Source: Coralloluteibacterium thermophilum (GTDB lineage Bacteria; Pseudomonadota; Gammaproteobacteria; Xanthomonadales; Xanthomonadaceae). Taken from it: DNA of 64,000 nucleotides. The stretch spans positions 1 through 64,000 of the forward strand of contig NZ_JBHSGG010000023.1 of the NCBI RefSeq assembly GCF_042654365.1, in the 5' to 3' direction. The notes under the pieces were generated by a model. The model did no database searches. It worked only from the letters and a program-made list of their open reading frames with translations, and had not been told where the DNA came from. Position numbers and translations under genes: made by a program. Shown here piece by piece: positions 25,800 through 33,419 of this stretch (positions within the stretch are counted from its first letter, which is position 1; each line of letters starts with the position of its first letter).

Positions 25800-25846
25800 C
25801 CGCTCCTCTTCCATCCACGGGCATCGCCCTCCACTCAGGTAACGCC

Positions 25847-26455
25847 ATGAACAAGTTCCTCGTGCTTCTCGTCCCCGCCATCGCCGCGATCGGCCTGTCG
25901 GCCTGCAACCGTGGCGGCGAGGAGACCGCAGCGGCCGCCGGCCCGGCCCCGCTGACCGCGCCGACCGGCACCGACGACGCGGCGTGGCGCGATTACCTGC
26001 GCCAGGTCGTGACCCGCAACATGGGCGGCGTGACCGGCTCTCCGTACATGTACTACCTGCCTGCGCCGCCGGCCGGCACCGCCTCGCCGGAAGACGTGGC
26101 CGCCAACGCCGAGCAGGGCGCGGACGAGGGCGCCGCTGCGGACACCACCGGCCCGAGCATCGCCTCCACCGGCCAGGTCACCGACGGTACCGACTACGAG
26201 TCGGTCTACACCCGCCAGCTCGAGAACGTGCGCACGGTCGTCCAGCGCACCGTGCCGCAGGGCAACATGCTCGCCTTCGGTTCGCCGGATTCCTCGCGCA
26301 TGGCGAACCTGATCGTCGCCGCCTTCCAGGACGCCGCGCCGGGCTCGATGAACGGCGTGCGCCTGCTGTTCGTGGGCGCCGCCCAGGACGACGAGCGCGT
26401 CGCCGCGGCGGTCGAGCCCTCGGGCGTCGACTACGTCTTCGTCGAGGCGAAGTGA
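25847..26455 (+). CDS. Hypothetical lipoprotein
   Basis: A 202-residue protein starting at ATG 25847. The signal peptide MNKFLVLLVPAIAAIGLSAC ends in a clear lipobox. A low-complexity Ala/Gly/Thr linker separates a motif with WRDYLRQVVTRNMGGVTGSP from a C-terminal alpha/beta segment LENVRTVVQRTVPQGNMLAF ... MNGVRLLFVGAAQDDERVA. I do not recognise the family. It lies 47 bp after coaD, and a long GC-rich hairpin follows the stop. Confidence 0.75.
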   Translation: MNKFLVLLVPAIAAIGLSACNRGGEETAAAAGPAPLTAPTGTDDAAWRDYLRQVVTRNMGGVTGSPYMYYLPAPPAGTASPEDVAANAEQGADEGAAADTTGPSIASTGQVTDGTDYESVYTRQLENVRTVVQRTVPQGNMLAFGSPDSSRMANLIVAAFQDAAPGSMNGVRLLFVGAAQDDERVAAAVEPSGVDYVFVEAK

Positions 26456-26487
26456 TCGCGCGCCACGCGCATCGCAACCGCCCCATC

Positions 26488-26517
26488 CGCGGGTCCGCCG
26501 TTCGCGGCGGACCCGCG
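26488..26517 (+). terminator. GC-rich hairpin, possible terminator
   Basis: A perfect 13-bp stem CGCGGGTCCGCCG / CGGCGGACCCGCG with a TTCG tetraloop, 32 bp after the lipoprotein stop. No T-run follows, so termination would be imperfect; the ferredoxin gene starts 30 bp later. Confidence 0.5.
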
Positions 26518-26546
26518 TGCCTCGGACGCAGCGGCCGGAGCCGGTC

Positions 26547-26801
26547 ATGGCGCTGCTGATCAACGACCTCTGCATCAACTGCGACGTCTGCGCCCCGGCC
26601 TGCCCCAACGAGGCCATTCGCATGGGCGAGACCATCTACGAGATCCTCGCGTCGCGCTGCACAGAGTGCGTCGGGCACTTCGACGAACCGCAGTGCGTCG
26701 AGGTCTGCCCGGTCGAGTGCATCGATCCGGATCCCGATCACCCCGAAACGCGCGAGGCGCTGCTGGAGAAGTCCCTGCGTCTCGCCGGAGAGCGCGCATG
26801 A
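26547..26801 (+). CDS. YfhL-family 2[4Fe-4S] ferredoxin
   Basis: An 84-residue protein beginning MALLINDLCINCDVCAPACP; in-frame upstream codons belong to the intergenic hairpin region. Cluster I uses CINCDVCAPACPNEAI. Cluster II has the YfhL/alvin-type spacing CTECVGHFDEPQCVEVCP, with extra residues between the second and third Cys. These small electron carriers are low-potential ferredoxins. The stop overlaps the ggt start (ATGA), so the two genes are translationally coupled. Confidence 0.95.
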   Translation: MALLINDLCINCDVCAPACPNEAIRMGETIYEILASRCTECVGHFDEPQCVEVCPVECIDPDPDHPETREALLEKSLRLAGERA

Positions 26802-28522
26802 GGCTCCCGTCGCGCGGCGTCGTCCGCATCGTCATGCTCCTGCTGGTCGTGGCGCCCGCCGCGGCGCAGGACGTCGTCGTCCCGCCCCGCCAGGCCGCCA
26901 TCGCCAGCGCCAACGCGCAGGCGACCGACGCCGGCCTCGAGGTGCTGGCGGCGGGCGGCAACGCCTTCGACGCGGCGGTCGCGGTCAGCGCCGCGCTCGG
27001 CCTCGTCGAACCCGAGAGCTCCGGACTCGGCGGTGGCGGCTTCATGCTGCTGCACCTGCCGGGCGAGGACGGTGCGCCGCCGCGCCAGGTCTTCATCGAC
27101 GCGCGCGAGCGCGCGCCCGCCGCCGCGCATCGCGACATGTACCTCGACGCGGAGGGCCGGGTGCGCCCGGAGGCGTCGACCAACGGCGCGCTGGCCGCGG
27201 CGATTCCCGGCCTTCCGGCCGGGCTGGTGCACCTGTCGGAGCGCTACGGGCGCCTGCCGCTGTCGGCATCGCTGGCCCCGGCGATCCGCCTCGCACGCGA
27301 GGGCTGGACCTTCGGCAGCAAGAACCACGCGATGCTCGGCGCGCGGCGCGAGGTGCTGGCGCGCAGCCCGGCGGCCGCGGCCCTGTTCCTGCCCGACGGC
27401 CAGGTGCCGGAGGCGGGGACGGTGCTGCGCAACCCCGACTACGCGCGCACCCTCGAACTGCTCGCCGAGCACGGCGCCGACGGCTTCTACCGCGGCGACT
27501 ACGCGCGCCGGCTGGTCGCCGGCGTGCGCGCGGGCGGCGGCATCTGGAGCGAGGAGGACCTCGCCGACTACCGCGTGGTCGAGCGCGAGCCGCTGGTCTT
27601 CGACTACCGCGGCTACCGGCTGGTGACCGCGCCGCCGCCGTCCTCGGGCGGCATCGCGCTGGCCGCGATCTTCAACATCCTCTCCGGCTATGCGCTCGAC
27701 ACGCTTTCCGACACCGCGCGCATCCACCTCAACGTCGAGGCGATGCGCCGCGCCTATCGCGACCGGGCGCTCTACCTCGGCGATCCGGACTTCGTGCAGG
27801 TGCCGGTCGCGATGCTGCTCGACCGCAACTACGCCGCCGGCCTGCGCGCAGGCATCAACCTGGAGCGGGCCACCCCGAGCGAACTGCTGCCGGGCATCGA
27901 GAGCCGGCCGGAACGGCCGGAGACCACGCACTTCTCCATCGTCGACGGCCATGGCAATGCGGTCGCGGTGACCCAGACCGTCAACCTGACCTTCGGCAAC
28001 GCCTTCGCCGTGGAGGGCACCGGCTTCGTCCTCAACAACCAGATGGACGACTTCTCGGTGAAGCCGGGCACGCCCAACGCCTTCGGCCTGATCGGGGCCG
28101 AGGCCAATGCCATTGAGTCGGGCAAGCGGCCGCTGTCGTCCATGACGCCCACCTTCCTGATCGGGGAGGGGCGCTTCGCCGCCATCGGTACGCCGGGCGG
28201 CAGCCGGATCATCACCATGGTCCTGCTCGGGCTGCAGGACCTGATCGACGGCGGCAGCGCGCAGTCGGCGGCCGACCGTCCCCGCTACCACCACCAGTAC
28301 CAGCCCGACGTGGTCTCGGCCGAACCGGGGGCGTTCACGGCCGGGCAGGTCGCGGCGCTGGAGGCGCTCGGGCACCGGGTCTCGGAGCGCGAGAGCACCT
28401 GGGGCAACATGCAGGTGGTGACCTGGGACCAGGCCACCGGCGAGGTCGAGGCCGGCAGCGACGTGCGCTGGAAGAGCGTCGGCAAGGGCGCGACCTCGGA
28501 AGGCGCCGCGATCTATCGCTGA
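26798..28522 (+). CDS. ggt: Gamma-glutamyltransferase
   Basis: A 574-residue exported protein with a signal peptide (cleavage near AAAQD). The Ntn-hydrolase precursor is complete: AVAVSAALGLVEPESSGLGG, DARERAP, and the autoprocessing site ETTHFSIVDGHGNAVAVT with nucleophile Thr376, followed by GTGFVLNNQMDDFS and KRPLSSMTPTF. The enzyme cleaves or transfers gamma-glutamyl groups (glutathione salvage) in the periplasm. Coupling to a ferredoxin through a 4-bp overlap is unusual but consistent with a thiol/redox role. Confidence 0.96.
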   Translation: MRLPSRGVVRIVMLLLVVAPAAAQDVVVPPRQAAIASANAQATDAGLEVLAAGGNAFDAAVAVSAALGLVEPESSGLGGGGFMLLHLPGEDGAPPRQVFIDARERAPAAAHRDMYLDAEGRVRPEASTNGALAAAIPGLPAGLVHLSERYGRLPLSASLAPAIRLAREGWTFGSKNHAMLGARREVLARSPAAAALFLPDGQVPEAGTVLRNPDYARTLELLAEHGADGFYRGDYARRLVAGVRAGGGIWSEEDLADYRVVEREPLVFDYRGYRLVTAPPPSSGGIALAAIFNILSGYALDTLSDTARIHLNVEAMRRAYRDRALYLGDPDFVQVPVAMLLDRNYAAGLRAGINLERATPSELLPGIESRPERPETTHFSIVDGHGNAVAVTQTVNLTFGNAFAVEGTGFVLNNQMDDFSVKPGTPNAFGLIGAEANAIESGKRPLSSMTPTFLIGEGRFAAIGTPGGSRIITMVLLGLQDLIDGGSAQSAADRPRYHHQYQPDVVSAEPGAFTAGQVAALEALGHRVSERESTWGNMQVVTWDQATGEVEAGSDVRWKSVGKGATSEGAAIYR

Positions 28523-28607
28523 AACGCCCCGTTTCGCCACGGCGCCTGCACATCCCGCGGCGGCGCCCGCGCCTATGATTCCGGCTCCATTCTGCCGGAG
28601 AGGCGCC

Positions 28608-29015
28608 ATGCGGACCCTACTTGCCCTGTGCAGCATCCTGCTCGCCGCGCCGGCCGCGGCCGACGGCGTGGCCCGCTACGGGGCGCCGGTGCCGGAGGGC
28701 GAGACCGTCCCGGTCGCCGTGGCGCTCGCCGATCCGGAGGCGCATGTCGGCACGCCGCGCAGGTTCGAGGGCCGCATCGGCGAGGTCTGCCAGAAGATGG
28801 GCTGCTGGCTGATGCTCGAGGAGGACGGCCAGGCGATCCGCGTGGCGACCCGCGACCACGCCTGGTTCGTGCCCAGGGACGTGCAGGGCCGGGCGGTCGT
28901 CTACGGCACCCTCGGGCGTCGGCAGGCGGCGCCTTCCGCGGAGGGCGCCGCCGCTCCGCCGGAGCCTGGGGCGGACTACCGCATCGAGGCCGACGGCATC
29001 GAGATCGCCGGATGA
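28608..29015 (+). CDS. DUF4920-family secreted protein
   Basis: A 135-residue protein with ATG 28608 preceded by GGAGAGG. The signal peptide ends PAAADG. The mature domain has PRRFEGRIGEVCQKMGCWLM and IRVATRDHAWFVP, the DUF4920 pattern with a CxxxxC pair, which could bind metal or form a disulfide. Function unknown; the fold is OB-like in related families. Its stop overlaps the next start (ATGA). Confidence 0.85.
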   Translation: MRTLLALCSILLAAPAAADGVARYGAPVPEGETVPVAVALADPEAHVGTPRRFEGRIGEVCQKMGCWLMLEEDGQAIRVATRDHAWFVPRDVQGRAVVYGTLGRRQAAPSAEGAAAPPEPGADYRIEADGIEIAG

Positions 29016-29701
29016 GCGGGCGCCTGCGACGCGGACTGGTGCTGCTGGCGCTGGCCGCGGCGGGCGCGCAGGCGCAGCCCGCGCCGGAAGCCGTCCCGCA
29101 GGCCGCCGAGCCGCTGCGCGACGAGGACTTCGGCGTCGAGAGCCGCGGACTGGAGCTGGAGCGCCAGGTCGAGATGTACCGGTGGCGCCGCGAGGGCGAA
29201 GGCCACGTCGCCGCCTGGGTCGCCGGGCCCGTGGATGCGGACGCCCCGGATCCGGACCACCCGAACCCGCCGCTTCCGGTCGCTCCGGAGCGCTGGCGGG
29301 CGCCGGCGCTGACGCTCGACGGCCATCCGCTGCCGCGCGAGCTGGTGGCCGACCTGCGCTGGCAGCCGGTCGAGCCGGCGCGCATCCGGCTCCCCCCCAA
29401 CATGGCCGCGAGCTTCCAGCCGGATGCGGAGGGGCTGACCACCGTGGACGGCGCGCCGCGGATCGGCGACCTGCGCCTGCGCTGGCGCGAGCGGGTCGGC
29501 CGTGCCGCGACCGGCCTGACACTGGTGGACGGGCGCTGGGCGCAGGCCGGTGCCGCGTCGCCGTCGCCCGCCGCCCCGGCCCCCGCGGCCGAACCCGCGC
29601 CAGGGGGAGAGCCGCCGCCCCGGGGCTACTGGGCCGTCGCCCTGCTGCTGGTGGTCGCCCTGGTCGTGGTGGTGGCGGTCGCGCGCACGCGGCGCAGGTG
29701 A
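29012..29701 (+). CDS. TMEM43-like membrane protein, short form
   Basis: A 229-residue protein from ATG 29012, overlapping the DUF4920 stop. It has a signal peptide or N-terminal helix, the motif GLELERQVEMYRWRREGEG resembling the TMEM43 core motif (VEMYQW), PRIGDLRLRWR, then a Pro/Ala linker and a single C-terminal transmembrane helix (GYWAVALLLVVALVVVVAV) with a basic tail. Canonical TMEM43 proteins are longer with several C-terminal helices, so this is a reduced version. The call is by motif and moderately confident. Confidence 0.6.
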   Translation: MSGRLRRGLVLLALAAAGAQAQPAPEAVPQAAEPLRDEDFGVESRGLELERQVEMYRWRREGEGHVAAWVAGPVDADAPDPDHPNPPLPVAPERWRAPALTLDGHPLPRELVADLRWQPVEPARIRLPPNMAASFQPDAEGLTTVDGAPRIGDLRLRWRERVGRAATGLTLVDGRWAQAGAASPSPAAPAPAAEPAPGGEPPPRGYWAVALLLVVALVVVVAVARTRRR

Positions 29702-29812
29702 GGCGGGCGCCGCGGCGCCGCCTCCGGACCGGGTGTTGCCGGAGCATGACCGGGCCCTGACGCCGCGTCGTGCAGAATGCCCGGTCCTCCTCCCCGAAAC
29801 CGGAGCGCACCG

Positions 29813-30844
29813 ATGTCGCGATGGATCCTGCTCGTGGCCGCCGCATTCGCGACGGCCCCCGCCACCGTCACCGCCGCCGACACCCTGCTGGTCGGCAACA
29901 AGGCCGACGCCAGCGTCTGGGCGTTGAGCACGGAGACCGGACTCCGCACCGGGACGTTCTCCACCGGCGACGGGCCGCACGAGGTCGTGGTCTCGCCCGA
30001 TCGTTCCCTGGCGGTGGTCGGCGACTACGGCACCGACGAGCCCGGCCGCACCCTCACCGTGATCAACTGGCCCGAGCGCAAGGTCTCGCGCACCGTGGAC
30101 CTCGTCGAGAACACGCGGCCGCACGGCCTGCGCTTCATCCCGGACAGCCACCGCGTGGTGGTCACCACCGAGGGCAGCCAGCGCGTGCTGGTCGTGGACC
30201 TCGGCACCGGCCGCATCGAGCACCGCATCGACGTCGGCGGCACTCCGCACATGGTCGCGCTCTCGCCCGACGGCCGACGGGCCTACGCCACCCTGCTGCG
30301 CGAGGGCGGCGTCGCCGTCATCGATGTCGAGGCGGGCGAGGTGGTCGGCCGCGTGGCCACGGGCGAGGGCGCCGAAGGCGTCGACGTCACGCCCGACGGG
30401 CGCGAGGTCTGGGTCGGCAACCGCGCTGCCGACACGGTGAGCGTGATCGACGCCGAGCGCCTGGAGGTGGTGGCGACGCTGCCCTCGGCGAGCTTCCCGA
30501 TCCGCGTGGTGCTCACGCCCGACGGCCGCCATGCGCTGGTCACCAATGCCCGCTCCGCCGAGCTGGCGGTGTTCGACGTGGCGCGCCGCGAGGAGGTCGC
30601 GCGCATCGCGCTGGCCGAGGATGGGCGCGAATACCGCGAGACCATGCTCGGCCGCGCCGCGCTGCCCATCGGCGCCATCGTGCATCCGGACGGCAGTCGC
30701 GCCTTCGTCGCCGTCAGCGGCGGCGACGAGGTTGCGGTGATCGACACCTCGGACTGGAGCGTCGCCGCGCGCTGGGCCACCGGCGCCGAGCCCGACGCCC
30801 TGGCGCTGATCCCGGCGGGCGGAGGAGAGAGTGGAGAGGAGTGA
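29813..30844 (+). CDS. YncE-like periplasmic seven-bladed beta-propeller
   Basis: A 343-residue protein from ATG 29813 with a signal peptide (cleavage near VTAAD). Repeated propeller blades are obvious: GPHEVVVSPDRSLAVVGDYG, GTPHMVALSPDGRRAYATLL, GAEGVDVTPDGREVWVGNRA, FPIRVVLTPDGRHALVTNAR, each followed by a VIDVE or FDVAR strand. Such 40-residue-repeat proteins are often binding or cofactor proteins; there is no evidence for catalysis. The last codons (GAG GAG TGA) lie in the GAG-type repeat at 30830-30905. Confidence 0.88.
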   Translation: MSRWILLVAAAFATAPATVTAADTLLVGNKADASVWALSTETGLRTGTFSTGDGPHEVVVSPDRSLAVVGDYGTDEPGRTLTVINWPERKVSRTVDLVENTRPHGLRFIPDSHRVVVTTEGSQRVLVVDLGTGRIEHRIDVGGTPHMVALSPDGRRAYATLLREGGVAVIDVEAGEVVGRVATGEGAEGVDVTPDGREVWVGNRAADTVSVIDAERLEVVATLPSASFPIRVVLTPDGRHALVTNARSAELAVFDVARREEVARIALAEDGREYRETMLGRAALPIGAIVHPDGSRAFVAVSGGDEVAVIDTSDWSVAARWATGAEPDALALIPAGGGESGEE

Positions 30845-30905
30845 GGAACGAGGGGAGGGGGCGTCGGCGCTTCCTCCCCCGCTTCTCGCTCCCGAGCCTC
30901 AGGCC
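30830..30905. repeat. GAG-type heptamer inverted repeat at a convergent gene junction
   Basis: A purine-rich arm (GGAGTGAGGAACGAGGGG) and a pyrimidine-rich arm (TCCCCCGCTTCTCGCTCC) form an imperfect inverted repeat of about 21 bp between two convergent genes. The same motifs recur at 55561-56200. The left end supplies the final codons and stop of the propeller gene; the right end contains AGGCCTCAAT, which includes the stop of the lipoprotein gene. Confidence 0.7.
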
Positions 30906-31733
30906 TCAATCCAGGCAGCCCTCGCGCCGGTAGACGCCGACTGCCAGCGGCGCGGCGTCGGCCGTCTCCGCCGAGGCATGGAGGGTGACGCCGGCCTCGC
31001 AGCCCGACCGCGGGCTGCGGGCGAACTCGAAGGCACCGACCTCCTGCCCGCCGAGCCGGCATGCCCCGCCTGCCTCCAGCACCAGGAGCGCGCCCGCGGC
31101 GCCCACGCGCTCGGCACGGTAGCGCCGGCCGCGGCAGTCGTTCCAGTCGAGGGTCGCGCTGTCGATGCGCAGGGGGCCTTCGGCCTCCAGCGAGCGGCTG
31201 AGCGGCGTCCAGGTACCGGCGACGCTCTCGGGGCCGGCGGTCGCTGGCCCGGCCGACGCCGTGCGCAGGTAGTCGCCGGACAGCACCGCGCCGGGCGCGC
31301 AGAAGGGGAAGTCGGTGTCCACGCGCGCACGGTCTCCGTCGAGGGCGATGTCGATGCGTGCCGGTCGCTGCGCCAGGTCCTCCGCATCGACCGAAAGAAG
31401 CTCGCCTTCGAAGGGCTCGACCTGCGCGTGGATGCGGCCGCCGTCGAGGCGGCCCTCGGCCACGATCTCGCAGTCCGCGGCGGCCGCCGCACCGTCGCGC
31501 GGATCGCTCCCGCCGCGGAGCTCGATCCGCCAGTGCGCGCCGTCGGTCGGGCGCAGCGAGAGCCGGCCGGTGCGGCCGCCGGTCAGGGCGTAGTCGCCGG
31601 AGGCCGATGCCGCGGCGGGCTGCACGGCGGCGGCGCGGACGCCCTCGTCCTGCAGCGGTGCGGCCGGTGGCCGGCCGCAGGCGCAGAGCAGCGCGGCGGC
31701 GAGGAGGAAAGCGGGCAGGCGTCGCCCGTTCAC
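30906..31733 (-). CDS. Lipoprotein, candidate lysozyme-inhibitor/immunity protein
   Basis: A 275-residue protein starting at GTG 31733 with GGAAGG upstream. The signal peptide ends LLCAC (lipobox). The mature part has paired cysteines in ADCEIVAEGRLDGGRI and FPFCAPGAVLSGDYLRTA, then WNDCRGRRYRAERV and GACRLGGQEVGAFEF. A C...C-xx-G-x-(S/T)-G-x-Y pattern of this kind occurs in periplasmic lysozyme inhibitor-like lipoproteins. It begins 21 bp after the LysM/lysozyme gene on the same strand, the usual place for an immunity gene. The family is not firmly recognised; the immunity role is inference from position and export signal. Confidence 0.6.
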   Translation of the reverse strand: MNGRRLPAFLLAAALLCACGRPPAAPLQDEGVRAAAVQPAAASASGDYALTGGRTGRLSLRPTDGAHWRIELRGGSDPRDGAAAAADCEIVAEGRLDGGRIHAQVEPFEGELLSVDAEDLAQRPARIDIALDGDRARVDTDFPFCAPGAVLSGDYLRTASAGPATAGPESVAGTWTPLSRSLEAEGPLRIDSATLDWNDCRGRRYRAERVGAAGALLVLEAGGACRLGGQEVGAFEFARSPRSGCEAGVTLHASAETADAAPLAVGVYRREGCLD

Positions 31734-31754
31734 CGAGGGCCTTCCGGCATGGGC

Positions 31755-33320
31755 TCAGCGTGCATCGAGCATGGCCAGGGCGTCGCGTCGTTCGGCGGCG
31801 AAACGCTCCAGCACGGCGCGCTGGACGTCGGCGGAGGAACTGGAAAAGTGGACCGGCACGCCGTTCGCGTCGATGCGCCCGCGCTCGTCGTAGACGGCGT
31901 GGATCAGCGCGCGGTCGTAGGCGGCTCCGTCCGCCGGCGTCAGGCCCTGCGCGGCGACCTTGCCCATCGCGCCGGCGACGATGTCGCTGGCCGGCCCATG
32001 CTGCACGGCCGTCGACCAGACCACGTCCTGCACCGCGGCCGAGCGACCGGAGACGTCGATGCCGGTCCGGGCCTGCACGCGCGCCACCTGCACGTCGTAG
32101 TGGGTGCGCTTGATGAAGTCGTGCTGCGCCTGGCCGAAGGCCTCGGGCTCGCGCGCGGCAATGGCCTTCCAGGTCCCGGTGAAGGACGCGCTGCCCGGCG
32201 CCGCGCCGCCGAATTCCGCCGCCCAGCGGCTGCCCTCGTTCGCCAGGAACTCCTGGGGCCTGCCCAGGTTCCCCGCGAGCTGGTAGGTGCCGTAGGAGAC
32301 GCCGCCCGGATCGCCGTTGCCGCTGGAGACGGTTCCCGGACCGCGCCCGCTCGTCTCGTAGCGTTCGGACAGGCCGCCGAGGCCGGCGCGGTCGGGAGCG
32401 CTGCCGTCGCGTGGCGCTTCCGCGGCCGGCGCCGCGCCGGCGCTGGCGCCGGGTGCAGGGATGCGGATCACCTGCCCGACCTGGATGAGGTCCGGGTTGG
32501 CGATCTCCGGATTGGCCGCCAGCAGCGCCTGCAGCGTCACGCCGTGGGCTGCGGCGATGCCCGAGAGGGTGTCGCCCGGCCGTACCGTGTAGGTGCTTCC
32601 GCCCGGCGGCGGCGTGCCGACGTCGCCCGGGGCCTGGTTGCCGAAGAGTTCGGCCTCCGCCGCCCGGCGGTTGACCAGCCCCGGCAGCACCTGGCCGCCG
32701 GCGTGGATCCAGCGCCCGAACTCGTTCTGCGCGCCGGCATAGTCGCCGGCGTTGAGCTTCTGCAGCAGGGTCGAGCCGCCGAAGGCGCCCGCGCCGACGT
32801 TGAAGGTGAAGCTCACCAGGGCATCGAACTGGCCCTGGCCCAGCGGCACCTGCACGTTGTTGCGCACTGCGTTCTCGGCCCAGCCGACGTCCTGGCGCAG
32901 CAGCGCCTCGGCCTGCGCCTGGGTGATGGTCTGGCCGGGGCCGACCTCGGGGCCGGTGTGGCCGTAGCCGATGGTCCAGACGCCGGCGGAGTCCTGGTAG
33001 GAGGTGAGGCGCAGGCCCTCGAAGCCCTTGATCAGGTCGATGCCGGCATCGCTGATCGACATGCCCGCCGCACTGGCCGCTCCCGGCATGCCTACCGCTG
33101 CCGTGGGCAGCGACAGGACGTCGCCGGGATAGACGACGTCGGGATTCAGCACCTGCGGGTTGGCCGCGTGCAGGGCCGCGAGAGTGAGCCCGTGGCGCGC
33201 CGCCACGCTGGAGAGGGTGTCGCCGTACTCGACGGTGTAGCGGCCCTGCGCCGCCGGCGGGGCGGGCGGCGGCAGGAGGTCGGTGCGGCTGCCGGCGGCG
33301 AGGGCGGACAGGCTGGACAT
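31755..33320 (-). CDS. LysM / GH24 lysozyme / LysM / second peptidoglycan-hydrolase-like domain protein, no signal peptide
   Basis: A 521-residue protein with four parts. LysM-1 spans ~27-73 (YTVEYGDTLSSVAARHGLTL). A phage-type GH24 lysozyme spans ~92-228, with the catalytic triad visible as Glu101 (KGFEG), Asp110 (YQD) and Thr116 (GVWTIGYGHT). LysM-2 spans ~243-287 (YTVRPGDTLSGIAAAHG). The C-terminal region (~325-505) contains GTVSSGNGDPGGVSYGTYQL, a glycine-rich segment seen in phage-tail or secretion-linked lysozyme-like proteins. There is no Sec signal and no XVIPCD-like tail. It is followed at 21 bp by a lipoprotein gene. It could be an effector of a contact-dependent secretion system or a domesticated endolysin. 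Confidence 0.8.
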   Translation of the reverse strand: MSSLSALAAGSRTDLLPPPAPPAAQGRYTVEYGDTLSSVAARHGLTLAALHAANPQVLNPDVVYPGDVLSLPTAAVGMPGAASAAGMSISDAGIDLIKGFEGLRLTSYQDSAGVWTIGYGHTGPEVGPGQTITQAQAEALLRQDVGWAENAVRNNVQVPLGQGQFDALVSFTFNVGAGAFGGSTLLQKLNAGDYAGAQNEFGRWIHAGGQVLPGLVNRRAAEAELFGNQAPGDVGTPPPGGSTYTVRPGDTLSGIAAAHGVTLQALLAANPEIANPDLIQVGQVIRIPAPGASAGAAPAAEAPRDGSAPDRAGLGGLSERYETSGRGPGTVSSGNGDPGGVSYGTYQLAGNLGRPQEFLANEGSRWAAEFGGAAPGSASFTGTWKAIAAREPEAFGQAQHDFIKRTHYDVQVARVQARTGIDVSGRSAAVQDVVWSTAVQHGPASDIVAGAMGKVAAQGLTPADGAAYDRALIHAVYDERGRIDANGVPVHFSSSSADVQRAVLERFAAERRDALAMLDAR

Positions 33321-33419
33321 CGGTCGGCTCCGGGGGCGGGCGTCCGGATCAGTCTCCGCGCCCGCACCGCCCGGTTCACCCCCGGGCGGACCCCAGGGTG
33401 CGCCGGCGCCCCGCGTGCC

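Noticed and set aside
31755..33320. Prophage remnant suggested by the GH24 lysozyme
   Set aside because: No holin, spanin, capsid, tail or integrase genes are near; LysM domains and the adjacent lipoprotein fit a chromosomal or effector role better.
31755..33320. Xanthomonas-type killing type IV secretion effector (XVIPCD tail)
   Set aside because: The C-terminus (VQRAVLERFAAERRDALAML) lacks the conserved XVIPCD motifs and Gln-rich end.
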